NCBI RefSeq assembly: GCF_003286075.1
Contig: NZ_QLUV01000006.1
Span: 62,001-126,000 of the forward strand
DNA: 64,000 bases
Origin: Paracoccus endophyticus
GTDB taxonomy: Bacteria; Pseudomonadota; Alphaproteobacteria; Rhodobacterales; Rhodobacteraceae
Direction: 5' to 3'
Below, one piece after another: positions 29,348-37,926 of the stretch (position 1 is its first letter; every line of letters begins with the position of its first letter). The position numbers were made by a program, and so were the translations under genes. The notes beneath the pieces were generated by a model. The model was not told the origin of the DNA. It did no database searches and saw only the letters and a list, made by a program, of their open reading frames with translations.

Positions 29348-30273
29348 TGCCCATCACCCTGCCCGAGGACCTTCCCGCCTTCGACATCCTGTCGCGCGAA
29401 GGCGTCATGGTGATGTCGCCGGGCCGTGCCGCGACGCAGGACATCCGCCCGCTGCGGATCGCGCTGCTGAACCTGATGCCGAAGAAGATCCAGACAGAAA
29501 ACCAGTTCGCCCGGCTGATCGGGGCCACACCCCTGCAGATCGGCCTGTCGCTGATCCGCATGTCCGACCACGAATCCAAGAACACCGCGGCCGACCACAT
29601 GGCCTCGTTCTATCGCCCCTTCGCCGAGGTCGAGGCCTCGGGCGACCGCTTCGACGGGCTGATCGTGACCGGCGCCCCCATCGAGCACCTGCCGTTCGCG
29701 CAAGTGACCTACTGGGACGAACTGCGCCGCGTGTTCGACTGGTCGCGCACCCATGTCCATTCCAGCTTCGGCGTGTGCTGGGGCGGCATGGCGATGGCGT
29801 ATCATTTCCACGGCGTGCCCAAGCACGACCTGCCGGCCAAGGCGTTCGGCTGCTTCCGACACCGCAACCTGGCGCCCTCCAGCCCGTTCCTGCGCGGGTT
29901 TTCCGACGACGTGCTGATCCCCGTCAGCCGCTGGACCGAGGTGCGGCAGGCCGACATCGACGCGCGCCCGTCCCTTGTCACCCTGCTGGCCAGCGACGAG
30001 GTCGGCCCCTGCCTGATCGAGGACCCCGGGCATCGCGCGCTGTATATCTTCAACCACCTGGAATACGACAGCGGCACGCTGAAGGAGGAATACGACCGCG
30101 ACGTGGCGGCCGGAAAGCCGATCAACGTGCCGGCGAACTATTACCCCGACGACGACCCTTCGCGCGGCCCGTCGAACCGCTGGCGCAGCCACGCCCATCT
30201 GCTTTACGGCAACTGGATCAACGAGATCTATCAGACCACGCCCTTCGACCTGGCCGACATCGGCCGGGCCTGA
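29347..30273 (+). CDS. metA: Homoserine O-acyltransferase MetA (probably acetyl-specific)
   Basis: A 308-residue class-I glutamine-amidotransferase-like enzyme that activates homoserine for methionine synthesis. The catalytic Cys lies in [11 protein letters not shown] (Cys144), and the His/Glu of the triad are in IFNHLEYD. The acyl-CoA selectivity position reads [10 protein letters not shown]: Glu113 stands where succinyl-CoA-using E. coli MetA has Gly. In the family, Glu here goes with acetyl-CoA. The metY gene at 60.3-61.6 kb would use O-acetylhomoserine, which agrees. Confidence 0.93.
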   Translation: MPITLPEDLPAFDILSREGVMVMSPGRAATQDIRPLRIALLNLMPKKIQTENQFARLIGATPLQIGLSLIRMSDHESKNTAADHMASFYRPFAEVEASGDRFDGLIVTGAPIEHLPFAQVTYWDELRRVFDWSRTHVHSSFGVCWGGMAMAYHFHGVPKHDLPAKAFGCFRHRNLAPSSPFLRGFSDDVLIPVSRWTEVRQADIDARPSLVTLLASDEVGPCLIEDPGHRALYIFNHLEYDSGTLKEEYDRDVAAGKPINVPANYYPDDDPSRGPSNRWRSHAHLLYGNWINEIYQTTPFDLADIGRA

Positions 30274-30346
30274 AGGGGGGGCGCGCGGCCGCGCTTGCCA
30301 AACGCCGTGCCGGGCCTGATGCTGGCCCCGACACGGAAAGGCCGCC

Positions 30347-31237
30347 ATGACCCGCAAACCCGCCCCGTCCGACATCCCCTTCGTCGGTGCGATCACCCGC
30401 TATCTGCAGGAGGACGCGCCCCCCGCCGTGCGGCTTGCGATCCAGCAGGCCGGCAAGGACGACATCCTCGACCCCGGCTATCCTTACCGCGAGGAGATGA
30501 ACGGCCACGACTATGACCGCCGGATGCAGGCGTTGCAGGTCGAGCTGGTCAAGATGCTGCGCTGCGTGATCGACACCGGCCAGCGCGTCGTGGTCCTGTT
30601 CGAGGGGCGCGACGCGGCCGGCAAGGGCGGGACCATCGGCGCGCTGAGCGAGAACCTGAACCCGCGGTCCGCCTATGTCGTGGCGCTGCCCAAGCCGACC
30701 GAGCGCGAGACGGGCCAGTGGTATTTCCAGCGCTACACCTCGCGGTTGCCGGCGGCGGGCGAAATGGCGCTGTTCGACCGCAGCTGGTACAACCGCGGTG
30801 TCGTGGAAAAGGTCTTCGGCTTCTCGACCGAGGATCAGCGCCAGATGTTCTTCCGCCAGGTCCCCGACTATGAGCGGCTGCTGACGATGGACGGCATCAT
30901 CCTGGTCAAGCTGTGGCTGACGGTCGGCCGCGCCGAGCAGCTCAAGCGGTTCCTGGACCGCGAGCGTGACCCGCTGAAGCATTGGAAGCTGAGCCACATC
31001 GATGTCGAGGGGCTGGCGCGCTGGGACGAGTACAGCACCGCCATCACCGAGACGCTGAACCTGTCGCACACGCTGGACGCGCCCTGGACGGTGATCCGGT
31101 CCGACGACAAGAAGCGCGCGCGGCTGGCCGCCATCCAGACGGTGCTGGGACGGGTGAACTATGCCGGCAAGGACGCGCAGGCCGTGGGCGCGATCGACGC
31201 CAGCATCGTGGGCGGACCCGAAATGCTGGTGCGCTGA
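30347..31237 (+). CDS. ppk2: Polyphosphate kinase 2
   Basis: A 296-residue PPK2-family enzyme that transfers phosphate between polyphosphate and nucleoside di- or triphosphates. Walker [14 protein letters not shown] is near residue 84, and the Walker B/lid segment [12 protein letters not shown] near residue 143. The length and single-domain build fit class I PPK2, which usually makes GTP/ATP from GDP/ADP. The direction and preferred nucleotide cannot be read here. Single gene between metA and the SDR. Confidence 0.92.
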   Translation: MTRKPAPSDIPFVGAITRYLQEDAPPAVRLAIQQAGKDDILDPGYPYREEMNGHDYDRRMQALQVELVKMLRCVIDTGQRVVVLFEGRDAAGKGGTIGALSENLNPRSAYVVALPKPTERETGQWYFQRYTSRLPAAGEMALFDRSWYNRGVVEKVFGFSTEDQRQMFFRQVPDYERLLTMDGIILVKLWLTVGRAEQLKRFLDRERDPLKHWKLSHIDVEGLARWDEYSTAITETLNLSHTLDAPWTVIRSDDKKRARLAAIQTVLGRVNYAGKDAQAVGAIDASIVGGPEMLVR

Positions 31238-31284
31238 CCCGCGCGCGCCGCCTTGCCCGGGGACGGGACGGCGGCTAGGATTAT

Positions 31285-31298
31285 TGAACATACGTTCA
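31285..31298. promoter_or_regulatory. Inverted repeat upstream of the SDR gene (possible TetR-type operator)
   Basis: TGAACATACGTTCA is a perfect 5-4-5 inverted repeat in an AT-rich patch, 16 bases before the ATG at 31315. Such GAAC/GTTC repeats are typical of TetR-family operators controlling acyl-CoA metabolism. No regulator gene is adjacent. Confidence 0.45.
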
Positions 31299-31314
31299 TT
31301 TTCTGGGGGATCAC

Positions 31315-32058
31315 ATGGATCTGTCGAACGCCCGCGCCATCGTCACCGGCGGCGCCTCGGGCTTGGGTGCGGCCACGGCGCAGCACTTCCGCGAACGGGG
31401 GGCGCAGGTGACGGTGCTGGACCTGAACGAGGACGCAACAGCCTTTGCCGACAGCATCGGCGCCGGGTTCGCCCGCACCGACGTCACCGACGAGGCCAGC
31501 GTCGCCGCGGCCGTGGCGCAGGCCGTCGCGGCGATGGGCGGGCTGGACCTGTGCGTGAACTGCGCAGGCATCGCCATCGGCGAAAAGACCGTTGGCCGCG
31601 ACGGGCCGCACCGGCTGGACAGCTTTCGCCGCACCATCGACATCAACCTGGTCGGCAGCTTCAACGTGCTGCGTCTTGCCGCCGCCGAGATGGCGCGCAA
31701 CGGCCGGGCCGAGAACGGCGTGATCGTCAACACCGCCTCGATCGCGGCCTTCGACGGACAGGCGGGCCAGGCCGCCTATGCCGCGTCCAAGGCCGGCATC
31801 GCCGGGATGACCCTGCCCATCGCCCGCGACCTTGCACGCAGCGGCATCCGCGTCTGCACCATCGCGCCGGGCATCTTCGGCACGCCGATGCTGCGCGGGC
31901 TGCCGCAGGACGTCCAGGACAGCCTGGCCGCCGAGGTGACGTTCCCCAAGCGGCTGGGCGATCCGCAGGAATTCGCGCGGCTGGCCGCCTTCATCGTCGA
32001 ATGCGGCTATCTGAACGGCGAAACGATCCGGCTGGACGGCGCGTTGCGTATGCAATGA
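31315..32058 (+). CDS. SDR oxidoreductase, 3-hydroxyacyl-CoA dehydrogenase type (HSD10-like)
   Basis: A 247-residue NAD(P)-dependent dehydrogenase. TGGASGLG near residues 11-18 binds the cofactor, CVNCAGIA is the NNAG-equivalent, Ser lies in NTASIAAF and the catalytic pair is in YAASKAG. The pattern [14 protein letters not shown]...[11 protein letters not shown] matches 17-beta-HSD type 10/3-hydroxy-2-methylbutyryl-CoA dehydrogenases of fatty-acid and isoleucine breakdown. GGGGGA precedes the ATG. An inverted repeat upstream may be its operator. Confidence 0.85.
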   Translation: MDLSNARAIVTGGASGLGAATAQHFRERGAQVTVLDLNEDATAFADSIGAGFARTDVTDEASVAAAVAQAVAAMGGLDLCVNCAGIAIGEKTVGRDGPHRLDSFRRTIDINLVGSFNVLRLAAAEMARNGRAENGVIVNTASIAAFDGQAGQAAYAASKAGIAGMTLPIARDLARSGIRVCTIAPGIFGTPMLRGLPQDVQDSLAAEVTFPKRLGDPQEFARLAAFIVECGYLNGETIRLDGALRMQ

Positions 32059-32094
32059 CCGCCAAAGGGCCGCCGCGAGTTGAAGGGCCGCATC

Positions 32095-33090
32095 ATGCAG
32101 GACACCACTGTCACCGAAGCCACCCCAGCTGACGCAACCGCCGACGCGGCCGCCCAGCCTGCCCCGGACCGGACGCCCGACGTCTGGGACTGCCTGATCG
32201 TCGGCGGCGGTCCGGCGGGGCTGACGGCGGCCATCTATCTGGCGCGGTTTCACCGACGGGCGCTGGTCGTGGACAAGGGCGAGGGGCGCATGCAGATGAT
32301 CCCCGTCAGCCACAATCATGCCGGCTATCCCGATGGCGTGGCCGGCGTCGCCCTGCTGGACAGGATGCGCGAGCAGGCGCGCCAGTACGGGGCAACGTTG
32401 CGCACGGGCGAGGTGGTGGGCCTGCACCGCGACGGCGACGGCTTTCGCGCCGAGACCCACGACGGCGCGGTGCGGGCGCGCACCGTCCTGCTGGCGACGG
32501 GCGTCGTGAACCACCGCCCCCCGCTGGACGAGGCGCAGCACGCCGACGCGGTCGCGCGCGGCCTGCTGCGCTATTGTCCGATCTGCGACGCCTTCGAGCA
32601 GACGGGCAAGCGCATCGGGGTTCTGGGCGGCGACACCCACGGGCTTGCCGAAGCGTTGTTCCTGCGCAGCTACAGTCGGGACATCACCCTGCTGGGGCTG
32701 GCCTCCGTCGCGCTGACGCCCGACGAACAGGCGCAGGCCGACGCTGCAGGAATCAGGGTCGTGACGACCCCGGTCAGCAGCTTCGACTTCGGCGACGAGG
32801 TGCGCCTGACGCTGGACGACGGCTCGACGGTGGTGCTCGACACGCTCTATGCCGGCCTGGGATCGACGACGCGCAACGACCTGGGGCGCGCGCTGGGAAC
32901 CGATCTGTGCGAGAACCAGTGCTTTCTGACCGACGACCAGCAGCGCACGAACGTGCCCGGGATCTATGCGGCGGGCGACGCGGTCGAGGGGCTGGACCAG
33001 ATCAGCTATGCGATGGGCACCGCCGCCCGCGCCGCGGTGGCGATCCACAACGACCTGCGCGACAGGGACGGACAGACCCTGGCGGAATGA
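32095..33090 (+). CDS. Thioredoxin-reductase-like FAD/NAD(P) oxidoreductase
   Basis: A 331-residue flavoprotein. After a low-complexity Ala/Thr/Asp-rich start (about 27 residues) come the FAD motif IVGGGPAGLTAA, a redox-type CPIC pair (about residue 163) at the position of the CATC pair of thioredoxin reductase, an altered NADPH motif GVLGGDTHGLAEA, and the closing FAD motif GIYAAGDAVEG. The changed NADPH loop suggests a partner other than thioredoxin. The ATG at 32095 has GAAGG upstream; an in-frame TTG at 32080 is less likely. Confidence 0.85.
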   Translation: MQDTTVTEATPADATADAAAQPAPDRTPDVWDCLIVGGGPAGLTAAIYLARFHRRALVVDKGEGRMQMIPVSHNHAGYPDGVAGVALLDRMREQARQYGATLRTGEVVGLHRDGDGFRAETHDGAVRARTVLLATGVVNHRPPLDEAQHADAVARGLLRYCPICDAFEQTGKRIGVLGGDTHGLAEALFLRSYSRDITLLGLASVALTPDEQAQADAAGIRVVTTPVSSFDFGDEVRLTLDDGSTVVLDTLYAGLGSTTRNDLGRALGTDLCENQCFLTDDQQRTNVPGIYAAGDAVEGLDQISYAMGTAARAAVAIHNDLRDRDGQTLAE

Positions 33091-33099
33091 GCGGCCGGT

Positions 33100-33774
33100 T
33101 CAGCCGTCCAGCAGACCGGCCGCAATGCAGCGTTCCAGCCGCGCCACGGCGTCCGCCAGCCGCCGGTCGATCACGTCCAGATAGCGCGTCCAGTCCATCA
33201 GCCCCGTGACGGGCGCGGTTCCGTCGGAAATCCCGCGCAGCCCGATCAGCGGCACGCCGAACGCGGTGCAGGCCCGCAGAACGGCGAATGTCTCCATGTC
33301 CACCATGTCGCCCGTGACGCCGGCATAGGCCGCGCCCGTCACGACCGAGGCGCCCGTGGACAGCGTGGCCGCCGGCAGCGCCGGGTCCGGCAGCGTCAGC
33401 AGCGGCAGGCGCGCGGGCAGGTCCAGAAACGGCGTGATGCCCGGCGCGAACCCCAGGGCGCTGGCATCCATGTCGCGGTAATCGACCGCCGACACCTGAT
33501 AGACGCGCCCCTGTTCCAGCCGCTGCGACCCCGCGCTGCCCAGCGAGACGACAACCGCGGGCATCCGCCCGGCCCCGTGCAGCCGGGTCAGCGCCGCGGT
33601 CACCGACACCGCCGCCTCGACCGGGCCCACGCCCGTCATCAGCGGCCGCACCCGGCCGCGCAGCGCCGGTCCATACTCTGCCTCGGCCGCCATCACGAAC
33701 AGGGCGGGCCGCCCGGCAAGCCCGTCCAGCGGCGGCAGCCCCGGCCGCGCGTCCGCCTGCGTCCCACGATCCAT
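33100..33774 (-). CDS. Nucleoside phosphorylase-like protein, probable MTA/SAH nucleosidase
   Basis: A 224-residue protein of the purine-nucleoside phosphorylase/5'-methylthioadenosine nucleosidase superfamily. LMTGVGPVEAAVSVTAAL matches the N-terminal glycine loop, VVVSLGSAGS the central strand, and VDMETFAVLRACTAFGVPLIGLRGISD the substrate-binding ME motif and catalytic Asp. It may cleave MTA, S-adenosylhomocysteine or a related nucleoside. The N-terminus is slightly unusual. The 33774 start is preferred because an internal Met would cut into the first strand. It converges on the flavoprotein gene. Confidence 0.78.
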   Translation of the reverse strand: MDRGTQADARPGLPPLDGLAGRPALFVMAAEAEYGPALRGRVRPLMTGVGPVEAAVSVTAALTRLHGAGRMPAVVVSLGSAGSQRLEQGRVYQVSAVDYRDMDASALGFAPGITPFLDLPARLPLLTLPDPALPAATLSTGASVVTGAAYAGVTGDMVDMETFAVLRACTAFGVPLIGLRGISDGTAPVTGLMDWTRYLDVIDRRLADAVARLERCIAAGLLDG

Positions 33775-33891
33775 GTCCCTGTCCCCCCCGGCTGTCCCAT
33801 GCGGACCCGTTTACCCTGCGCGCGACAGCGCCTTGAACCCGCATCGCCCCCCCGCTAGCGTTCCGCAAGCCCCCGACCGGAGATGATCTGC

Positions 33892-34947
33892 ATGACCCCT
33901 CTGCGCACGACCGCCCTGGCCTTCGCCCTGGCCACCACCGCCCTGGTTTCGCAAGCCGTTGCCGCCGATGCCGAGCTGACCGTGTTCGACTGGGCCGGCT
34001 TCGAAGAGCCGGCGATCTTCCAGAAATACATCGACCAGCACGGCGAGCCGCCGACGTTCGCCTTCTATGGCGACGACGACGAGGCCTATCAGAAGCTCGC
34101 CTCGGGGTTCAAAGCCGATGTGGCCCATCCGTGCAGCCAGATGGTGTCCAAATACCGCGACGCCGGCCTGATCGAGCCGTGGGACGCAACGCGCATCCCG
34201 GCCCTTGCCGACATCGACCCGCAGTTCCTGAACTCGCCCGTCTTCAAGGACGATCAGGGGCTGTGGTACGTCCCGACGGACTTTGGCGCGACCGCCATCG
34301 CCTACAACACCGAAACGGTTCCGGCCGAGGACGTGGCCTCGCTGCAGGTGTTCGTGAACCCCGCCTATCAGGGGCGCACCTCGCTGCCCGATTCGGCCGA
34401 CGACGTGTGGGCGCTGGCCTATCTGGCGACCGGCGTCACCGACTGGACCAAGGTCACGGACGAACAGTTCGCCGCCGCCGCCGACTGGCTGCGGCAGGCC
34501 CACAAGAACGTCGCCGCCTATTGGACCGACCCGGCCGAGCAGACGCAGCTGATGGCCTCGGGCGCCGTGGACGTCGCCTGGTCGTGGAACGACGGCGTCG
34601 TGCTGCTGCAGAAAGAGAACTATCCGGTCGGCTTTCAGCGCGCGCCCAAGGAAGGATCGTCCACGTTCTTCTGCGGCTTCATCAACCTGAAGGACGGGCC
34701 GGGCAACGAGGACAAGGCCTACGACTTCATCAACGCCTGGCTGGACCCGAGCGCCGCGCAGGGGCTGCTGGACACGATCGGCTACGGCCACACCAACCTC
34801 AAGGCGATGGAGACGATCAAGGACGATCCCCGCGTCAAGAGCGGCCTGGACCAGACCGGCGCGCCGATTCTGGCCCAGACGCCGAACGACCCCGCGCAAC
34901 GCGAGCGTCAGCTGGCCGAGTTCGAAAAGATCAAGGCGGGGTTCTAG
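33892..34947 (+). CDS. Polyamine-type ABC transporter substrate-binding protein (orphan)
   Basis: A 351-residue periplasmic binding protein of the PotD/PotF family. A Sec signal peptide ends at AVAAD, then ELTVFDWAGFEEPAIFQKYI and VPTDFGATAIAYNTETV are characteristic. VAWSWNDGVVLLQKENYP forms part of the ligand pocket. The likely ligand is spermidine, putrescine or a related compound. GGAG sits nine bases before the ATG at 33892. No permease or ATPase gene is adjacent, so its transporter must be elsewhere. Confidence 0.85.
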   Translation: MTPLRTTALAFALATTALVSQAVAADAELTVFDWAGFEEPAIFQKYIDQHGEPPTFAFYGDDDEAYQKLASGFKADVAHPCSQMVSKYRDAGLIEPWDATRIPALADIDPQFLNSPVFKDDQGLWYVPTDFGATAIAYNTETVPAEDVASLQVFVNPAYQGRTSLPDSADDVWALAYLATGVTDWTKVTDEQFAAAADWLRQAHKNVAAYWTDPAEQTQLMASGAVDVAWSWNDGVVLLQKENYPVGFQRAPKEGSSTFFCGFINLKDGPGNEDKAYDFINAWLDPSAAQGLLDTIGYGHTNLKAMETIKDDPRVKSGLDQTGAPILAQTPNDPAQRERQLAEFEKIKAGF

Positions 34948-34967
34948 ACCCAGCCTGACAAGCACCC

Positions 34968-34994
34968 GACGGGCGGCCCCGGCGGCCGCCCCGT
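34968..34994 (+). terminator. Hairpin after the polyamine-binding protein gene
   Basis: GACGGGCGGCC pairs with GGCCGCCCCGTC around a short loop, with one bulged C. It lies about 20 bases after the stop. No T run follows, so it is a probable transcript-end hairpin rather than a classic intrinsic terminator. Confidence 0.45.
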
Positions 34995-35025
34995 CACGCA
35001 CACCGATCACGCACGAGGGATCTGC

Positions 35026-35442
35026 ATGGACCGCAGCGACCAGGACCGCATCGCGTTCGACCAGCCCGCCTTTGCGCAGCTGCTGGGCTTTCGGCTGATC
35101 TCGGCGGACCCCGACGCGGTGCTGGGCGAGCTTTCGGTCACGCAGGACATGGCCAACCGCAACGGCGTCATGCACGGCGGCGCCATCATGGCAATGGCCG
35201 ACAACATGGGCGGCACCGCCACCATGATCAACCTGCCCGAGGGCAAGACCACGACCACGCTGGAAAGCAAGACCAACTTCCTGCGCGCCGTCCGCATCGG
35301 GGACGTGGCCACGGCCCGTTGCGTGCCGCTGCACAAGGGCCGCACGACGATGGTGTGGCAGACGACGATCACACGCGACGACGGAAAGACCGTCGCCATC
35401 GTGACGCAGACGCAAATGGTGATCGACTGGCGCAAGGACTGA
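35026..35442 (+). CDS. PaaI-family hotdog thioesterase
   Basis: A 138-residue hotdog-fold protein. The motif NRNGVMHGGAIMAMADNMGG (about residues 44-63) is the PaaI/YdiI active-site region, with the catalytic Asp in MADN. ESKTNFLRAVRIGD follows as the second conserved strand. It should hydrolyse an acyl-CoA thioester; the acyl chain is unknown. It stands alone, about 80 bases after the binding-protein gene. Confidence 0.88.
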   Translation: MDRSDQDRIAFDQPAFAQLLGFRLISADPDAVLGELSVTQDMANRNGVMHGGAIMAMADNMGGTATMINLPEGKTTTTLESKTNFLRAVRIGDVATARCVPLHKGRTTMVWQTTITRDDGKTVAIVTQTQMVIDWRKD

Positions 35443-35527
35443 AGGCGAGCCGACGCTTGCACGACTCGCTTGCCCTGTGGCGTTGCGCGTCCCACGCTGC
35501 AGGTCTTGCCCGTGCGGAGGAGACGCG

Positions 35528-36058
35528 ATGACCCCCCTGAACCTGATCCGCCTGTCGGCGGCGGCGCTGTTCCTGTCGGCCTCGGTTGCCGTCGCGCAGA
35601 CCGAATCCCAACCTGCCCCCGCTGCGGCTGCGGCGCCCGCCGCCGCCCCCAGCCCCGCTGCCGATGCGGCCCCCGCCCCCGCGGCCTATGCGTCGCAGAA
35701 GGTGGTCTATCACCTCAATCAGTCCGGCGGTCCCGAGGGCGCCGGCTATCGCGGGGCACTGGCCAATATCGAGAACCACCTTAACGCCCTGGGCGACGAC
35801 AACATCGACCTGCGGGTGGTGATGCACGGCGACGGAGTCGAATTGCTGCAGCACGCCGACGGCGACATGCAGTTGCAGGGCCGTATCGCCGAGCTGAAAA
35901 GCCGGGGCGTGCGGTTCTTGGTCTGCAACAACACGCTGACCGCGCGCGACATTGACCCGGACACCCTGTTCGACGTCTACGATGACGACATCGTGCCGTC
36001 CGGGGTGGCGGAACTGGGCAAGCTGCAGGCCGAGGGCTTTGCCTATATCCGTCCGTGA
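35528..36058 (+). CDS. Exported DsrE-like protein
   Basis: A 176-residue protein. A signal peptide (ending VAVAQ) is followed by an Ala/Pro-rich linker of about 35 residues and then a DsrE/DsrF-like domain: VVYHLNQSGG, IENHLNALGDDNIDLRVVMHGDGVELL and FLVCNNTL with the single conserved Cys. Cytoplasmic DsrE proteins relay sulfur. The signal peptide places this one in the periplasm, where the DsrE-like domain's job is not established. GGAGGAG precedes the ATG at 35528. Confidence 0.82.
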   Translation: MTPLNLIRLSAAALFLSASVAVAQTESQPAPAAAAAPAAAPSPAADAAPAPAAYASQKVVYHLNQSGGPEGAGYRGALANIENHLNALGDDNIDLRVVMHGDGVELLQHADGDMQLQGRIAELKSRGVRFLVCNNTLTARDIDPDTLFDVYDDDIVPSGVAELGKLQAEGFAYIRP

Positions 36059-36061
36059 CGC

Positions 36062-36090
36062 TTGCAGGCACGAACGGCGCGACCTATATT
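36062..36090 (+). promoter_or_regulatory. Candidate ssrA promoter
   Basis: TTGCAG (36062-36067) and TATATT (36085-36090) are 17 bases apart and lie right after the DsrE-like stop, directly upstream of the tmRNA gene. Transcription would begin near 36097. Confidence 0.55.
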
Positions 36091-36096
36091 CGACCT

Positions 36097-36416
36097 GTTC
36101 GGGTTCGCCCGGACTATGGACATAAACGCGCAGGTAATACGCGGCTCGGACCCGGGGGCGGTACCCGGCGGCTCCACCATCCATCCCTCGTTGGGGGCGA
36201 ATGGGGCCGAAATAGGATCGACGAACGTCTAAAGCTGTCTGCTTTGTCTCGGTGAGCTACCACCGTTATCGGTGCAAAAAGTACAGTTGCCAACGACAAC
36301 CGTGCTCCGGTGGCTCTGGCTGCGTAAGCAGTTCGAGTTATCGAAACCTAAGTCCTTGCGCTTAGCCGCGTAAGGCGGGGCCCCCAGGCGCCTGGCAACA
36401 GAAGCCTGGGACTTTC
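36097..36416 (+). ncRNA. ssrA: Two-piece (circularly permuted) tmRNA
   Basis: The gene has the permuted order of alphaproteobacteria: the acceptor half comes first and ends GGCTCCACCA (CCA at 36177-36179). A short spacer follows, then the coding half beginning GGGGCCG at 36203. GGGGCCG pairs with CGGCTCC to form the 7-bp acceptor stem. The peptide tag is encoded at 36289-36324 (ANDNRAPVALAA, then TAA), as in Rhodobacterales. The T-arm reads CCGGG-GGCGGTA-CCCGG, lacking the usual TTC loop start. It ends with a CCCAGGC/GCCTGGG hairpin. The outer boundaries are estimates. tmRNA with SmpB rescues stalled ribosomes and tags their products for proteolysis. Confidence 0.93.
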
Positions 36417-36421
36417 CGTCC

Positions 36422-37099
36422 TTACCCCATCGGTCCGTGGACGCCGCGTTCGGCGCTGCGCCGCGCATCCTCGCGCGTGACCCAGATCGCAAGCCCGGTC
36501 CAGACGCCGGCATAGACCGCGCCCAGCACAAGGATGATCCAGCCCGGAATCGGGCCGATCCGGGCCCGCTCGATGAAATGGGCAGCTGAATCGATGGGCG
36601 TCGGGTGGACCATCAGCTTGCCCACATAGGCGATGCCCTGGATCAGCAGGATCCACAGATAGTTGCTGCGCACGCGCCGGGCCAGCGCCGTCACATAGGT
36701 CACGTGATAGCGGGGGCTGCGGTAATCCTCGGCCAGCGTGACGTTCCAGTTCGTGCCGTCGTTCAGGTTGCCGTCGCGCAGCATCGGCACGAACAGGTGC
36801 TTTTCCATCCACCGCGCCCGCGCCCGCCAGACGTTGAAATACCGATAGCGCCGCGCCTCTAGCGCCAGGAACAGCTGGATCAGGATGCCCACAAGGATCA
36901 GCGGCAAGGGCGAGGCGTCGGGCGACGAAAAGGTGATCGACAGCGCGACCCCCAGCGTGACGACAGACCAGTTGGTCGTCGTGTCCAGCCGCGTCCGCCA
37001 GACGGTCGAGCGATAGATCTCGCCGCGATACAGATGCGCCAGCGCGCCGATCTCGGCCGTGCTGAAGTTGCGGCCCTCGGGCAGCCCGTCGTCGGCCAT
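36422..37099 (-). CDS. DUF2270 membrane protein
   Basis: A 225-residue protein. An N-terminal segment (GEIYRSTVWRTRLDTTTNWSVVTLGVALSITF) leads into a first membrane hairpin. A conserved middle (EARRYRYFNVWRARARWMEKHLFVPML, then the RSPRYHVTYVTALARRVRSNYLWILLIQ region) follows, then further hydrophobic segments. This is the pattern of the uncharacterised DUF2270 family; its function is unknown. The ATG at 37099 follows a G-rich stretch; the longer frame upstream is not family-like. Its stop lies a few bases beyond the end of ssrA on the opposite strand. Confidence 0.8.
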   Translation of the reverse strand: MADDGLPEGRNFSTAEIGALAHLYRGEIYRSTVWRTRLDTTTNWSVVTLGVALSITFSSPDASPLPLILVGILIQLFLALEARRYRYFNVWRARARWMEKHLFVPMLRDGNLNDGTNWNVTLAEDYRSPRYHVTYVTALARRVRSNYLWILLIQGIAYVGKLMVHPTPIDSAAHFIERARIGPIPGWIILVLGAVYAGVWTGLAIWVTREDARRSAERGVHGPMG

Positions 37100-37259
37100 C
37101 GCATCCCCCCTGCCGCGGATTGCGGCCCCTGCCCCATGTGAGCGTGGCGCGCCGCCCCACGCAAGCGCGACCGTCCTTTCGCCCGCGCGCGGCCTGTGGC
37201 ACCAAGGTCCGGTCCGCGCGCCGGGGGGCGGGCGCGACAGGGAACCCAAGGGGGGCGCG

Positions 37260-37922
37260 ATGCTGACGATCCATCACCTGAACGAAAGCCGTTCGCAGCG
37301 CGTCATCTGGCTGGCCGAGGAACTGGGCCTGCCCTATCGCATCGTGCCCCACATCCGCGACCCGCGCAGCGCGCTGGCGCCCGACAGCCTGCGCCGCCTG
37401 CATCCCCTGGGCAAGGCCCCGCTGGTCGAGCATCGTGGTCGCGTGCTGGCGGAAACCGGCGCCATCGTCACGCATCTGGCAAGGGGCAGCGCGTTGCTGC
37501 CGCCCGAGGGCACCCCGGACGGCGACGCCGTGCGGTACTGGTTGCACTATGCCGAAGGCTCGGCCATGCCGCCGCTGGTGATGCGGCTGGTGCTGTCCCG
37601 GATTCCCCGGCGCACGCCATGGCTCGCGCGCCCGGTCGCCCGCGCCCTGGTGGCTGCCGTCCATTCAGCCTATCTCGGGCCGGAACTGGTCCGCCATGCA
37701 GAGTGGTGGGAGCGGACCCTGTCCGAGGACGGCTGGTTCGCGGGCGGCCAATTCAGCGCCGCGGACGTGATGATGAGCTTTCCGGTCGAGATGAGCGCGC
37801 GGCGGGCCGACCTGTCGGCCCGACCCGCCACCCGCGACTGGCTGGCGCGCATCCACGCCCGGCCCGCCTATGGGCGTGCGCTGGCCGCCGGCGGACCTTA
37901 CAGCGGCGCTGCCGCAGGCTGA
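37260..37922 (+). CDS. Glutathione S-transferase family protein
   Basis: A 220-residue GST. The thioredoxin-fold start [26 protein letters not shown] has Ser in the usual catalytic position. [14 protein letters not shown] and [10 protein letters not shown] form the glutathione-binding half, and an all-helical C-terminal domain contains the [13 protein letters not shown] motif. It probably acts in detoxification or thiol chemistry; the substrate is unknown. It is followed within five bases by proA, so they may be co-transcribed. Confidence 0.87.
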   Translation: MLTIHHLNESRSQRVIWLAEELGLPYRIVPHIRDPRSALAPDSLRRLHPLGKAPLVEHRGRVLAETGAIVTHLARGSALLPPEGTPDGDAVRYWLHYAEGSAMPPLVMRLVLSRIPRRTPWLARPVARALVAAVHSAYLGPELVRHAEWWERTLSEDGWFAGGQFSAADVMMSFPVEMSARRADLSARPATRDWLARIHARPAYGRALAAGGPYSGAAAG

Positions 37923-37926
37923 CACG

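Noticed and set aside
30283..30294. GCGCGGCCGCGC palindrome after metA as a terminator
   Set aside because: It is too short, has no loop and no T run, and is common in DNA this GC-rich.
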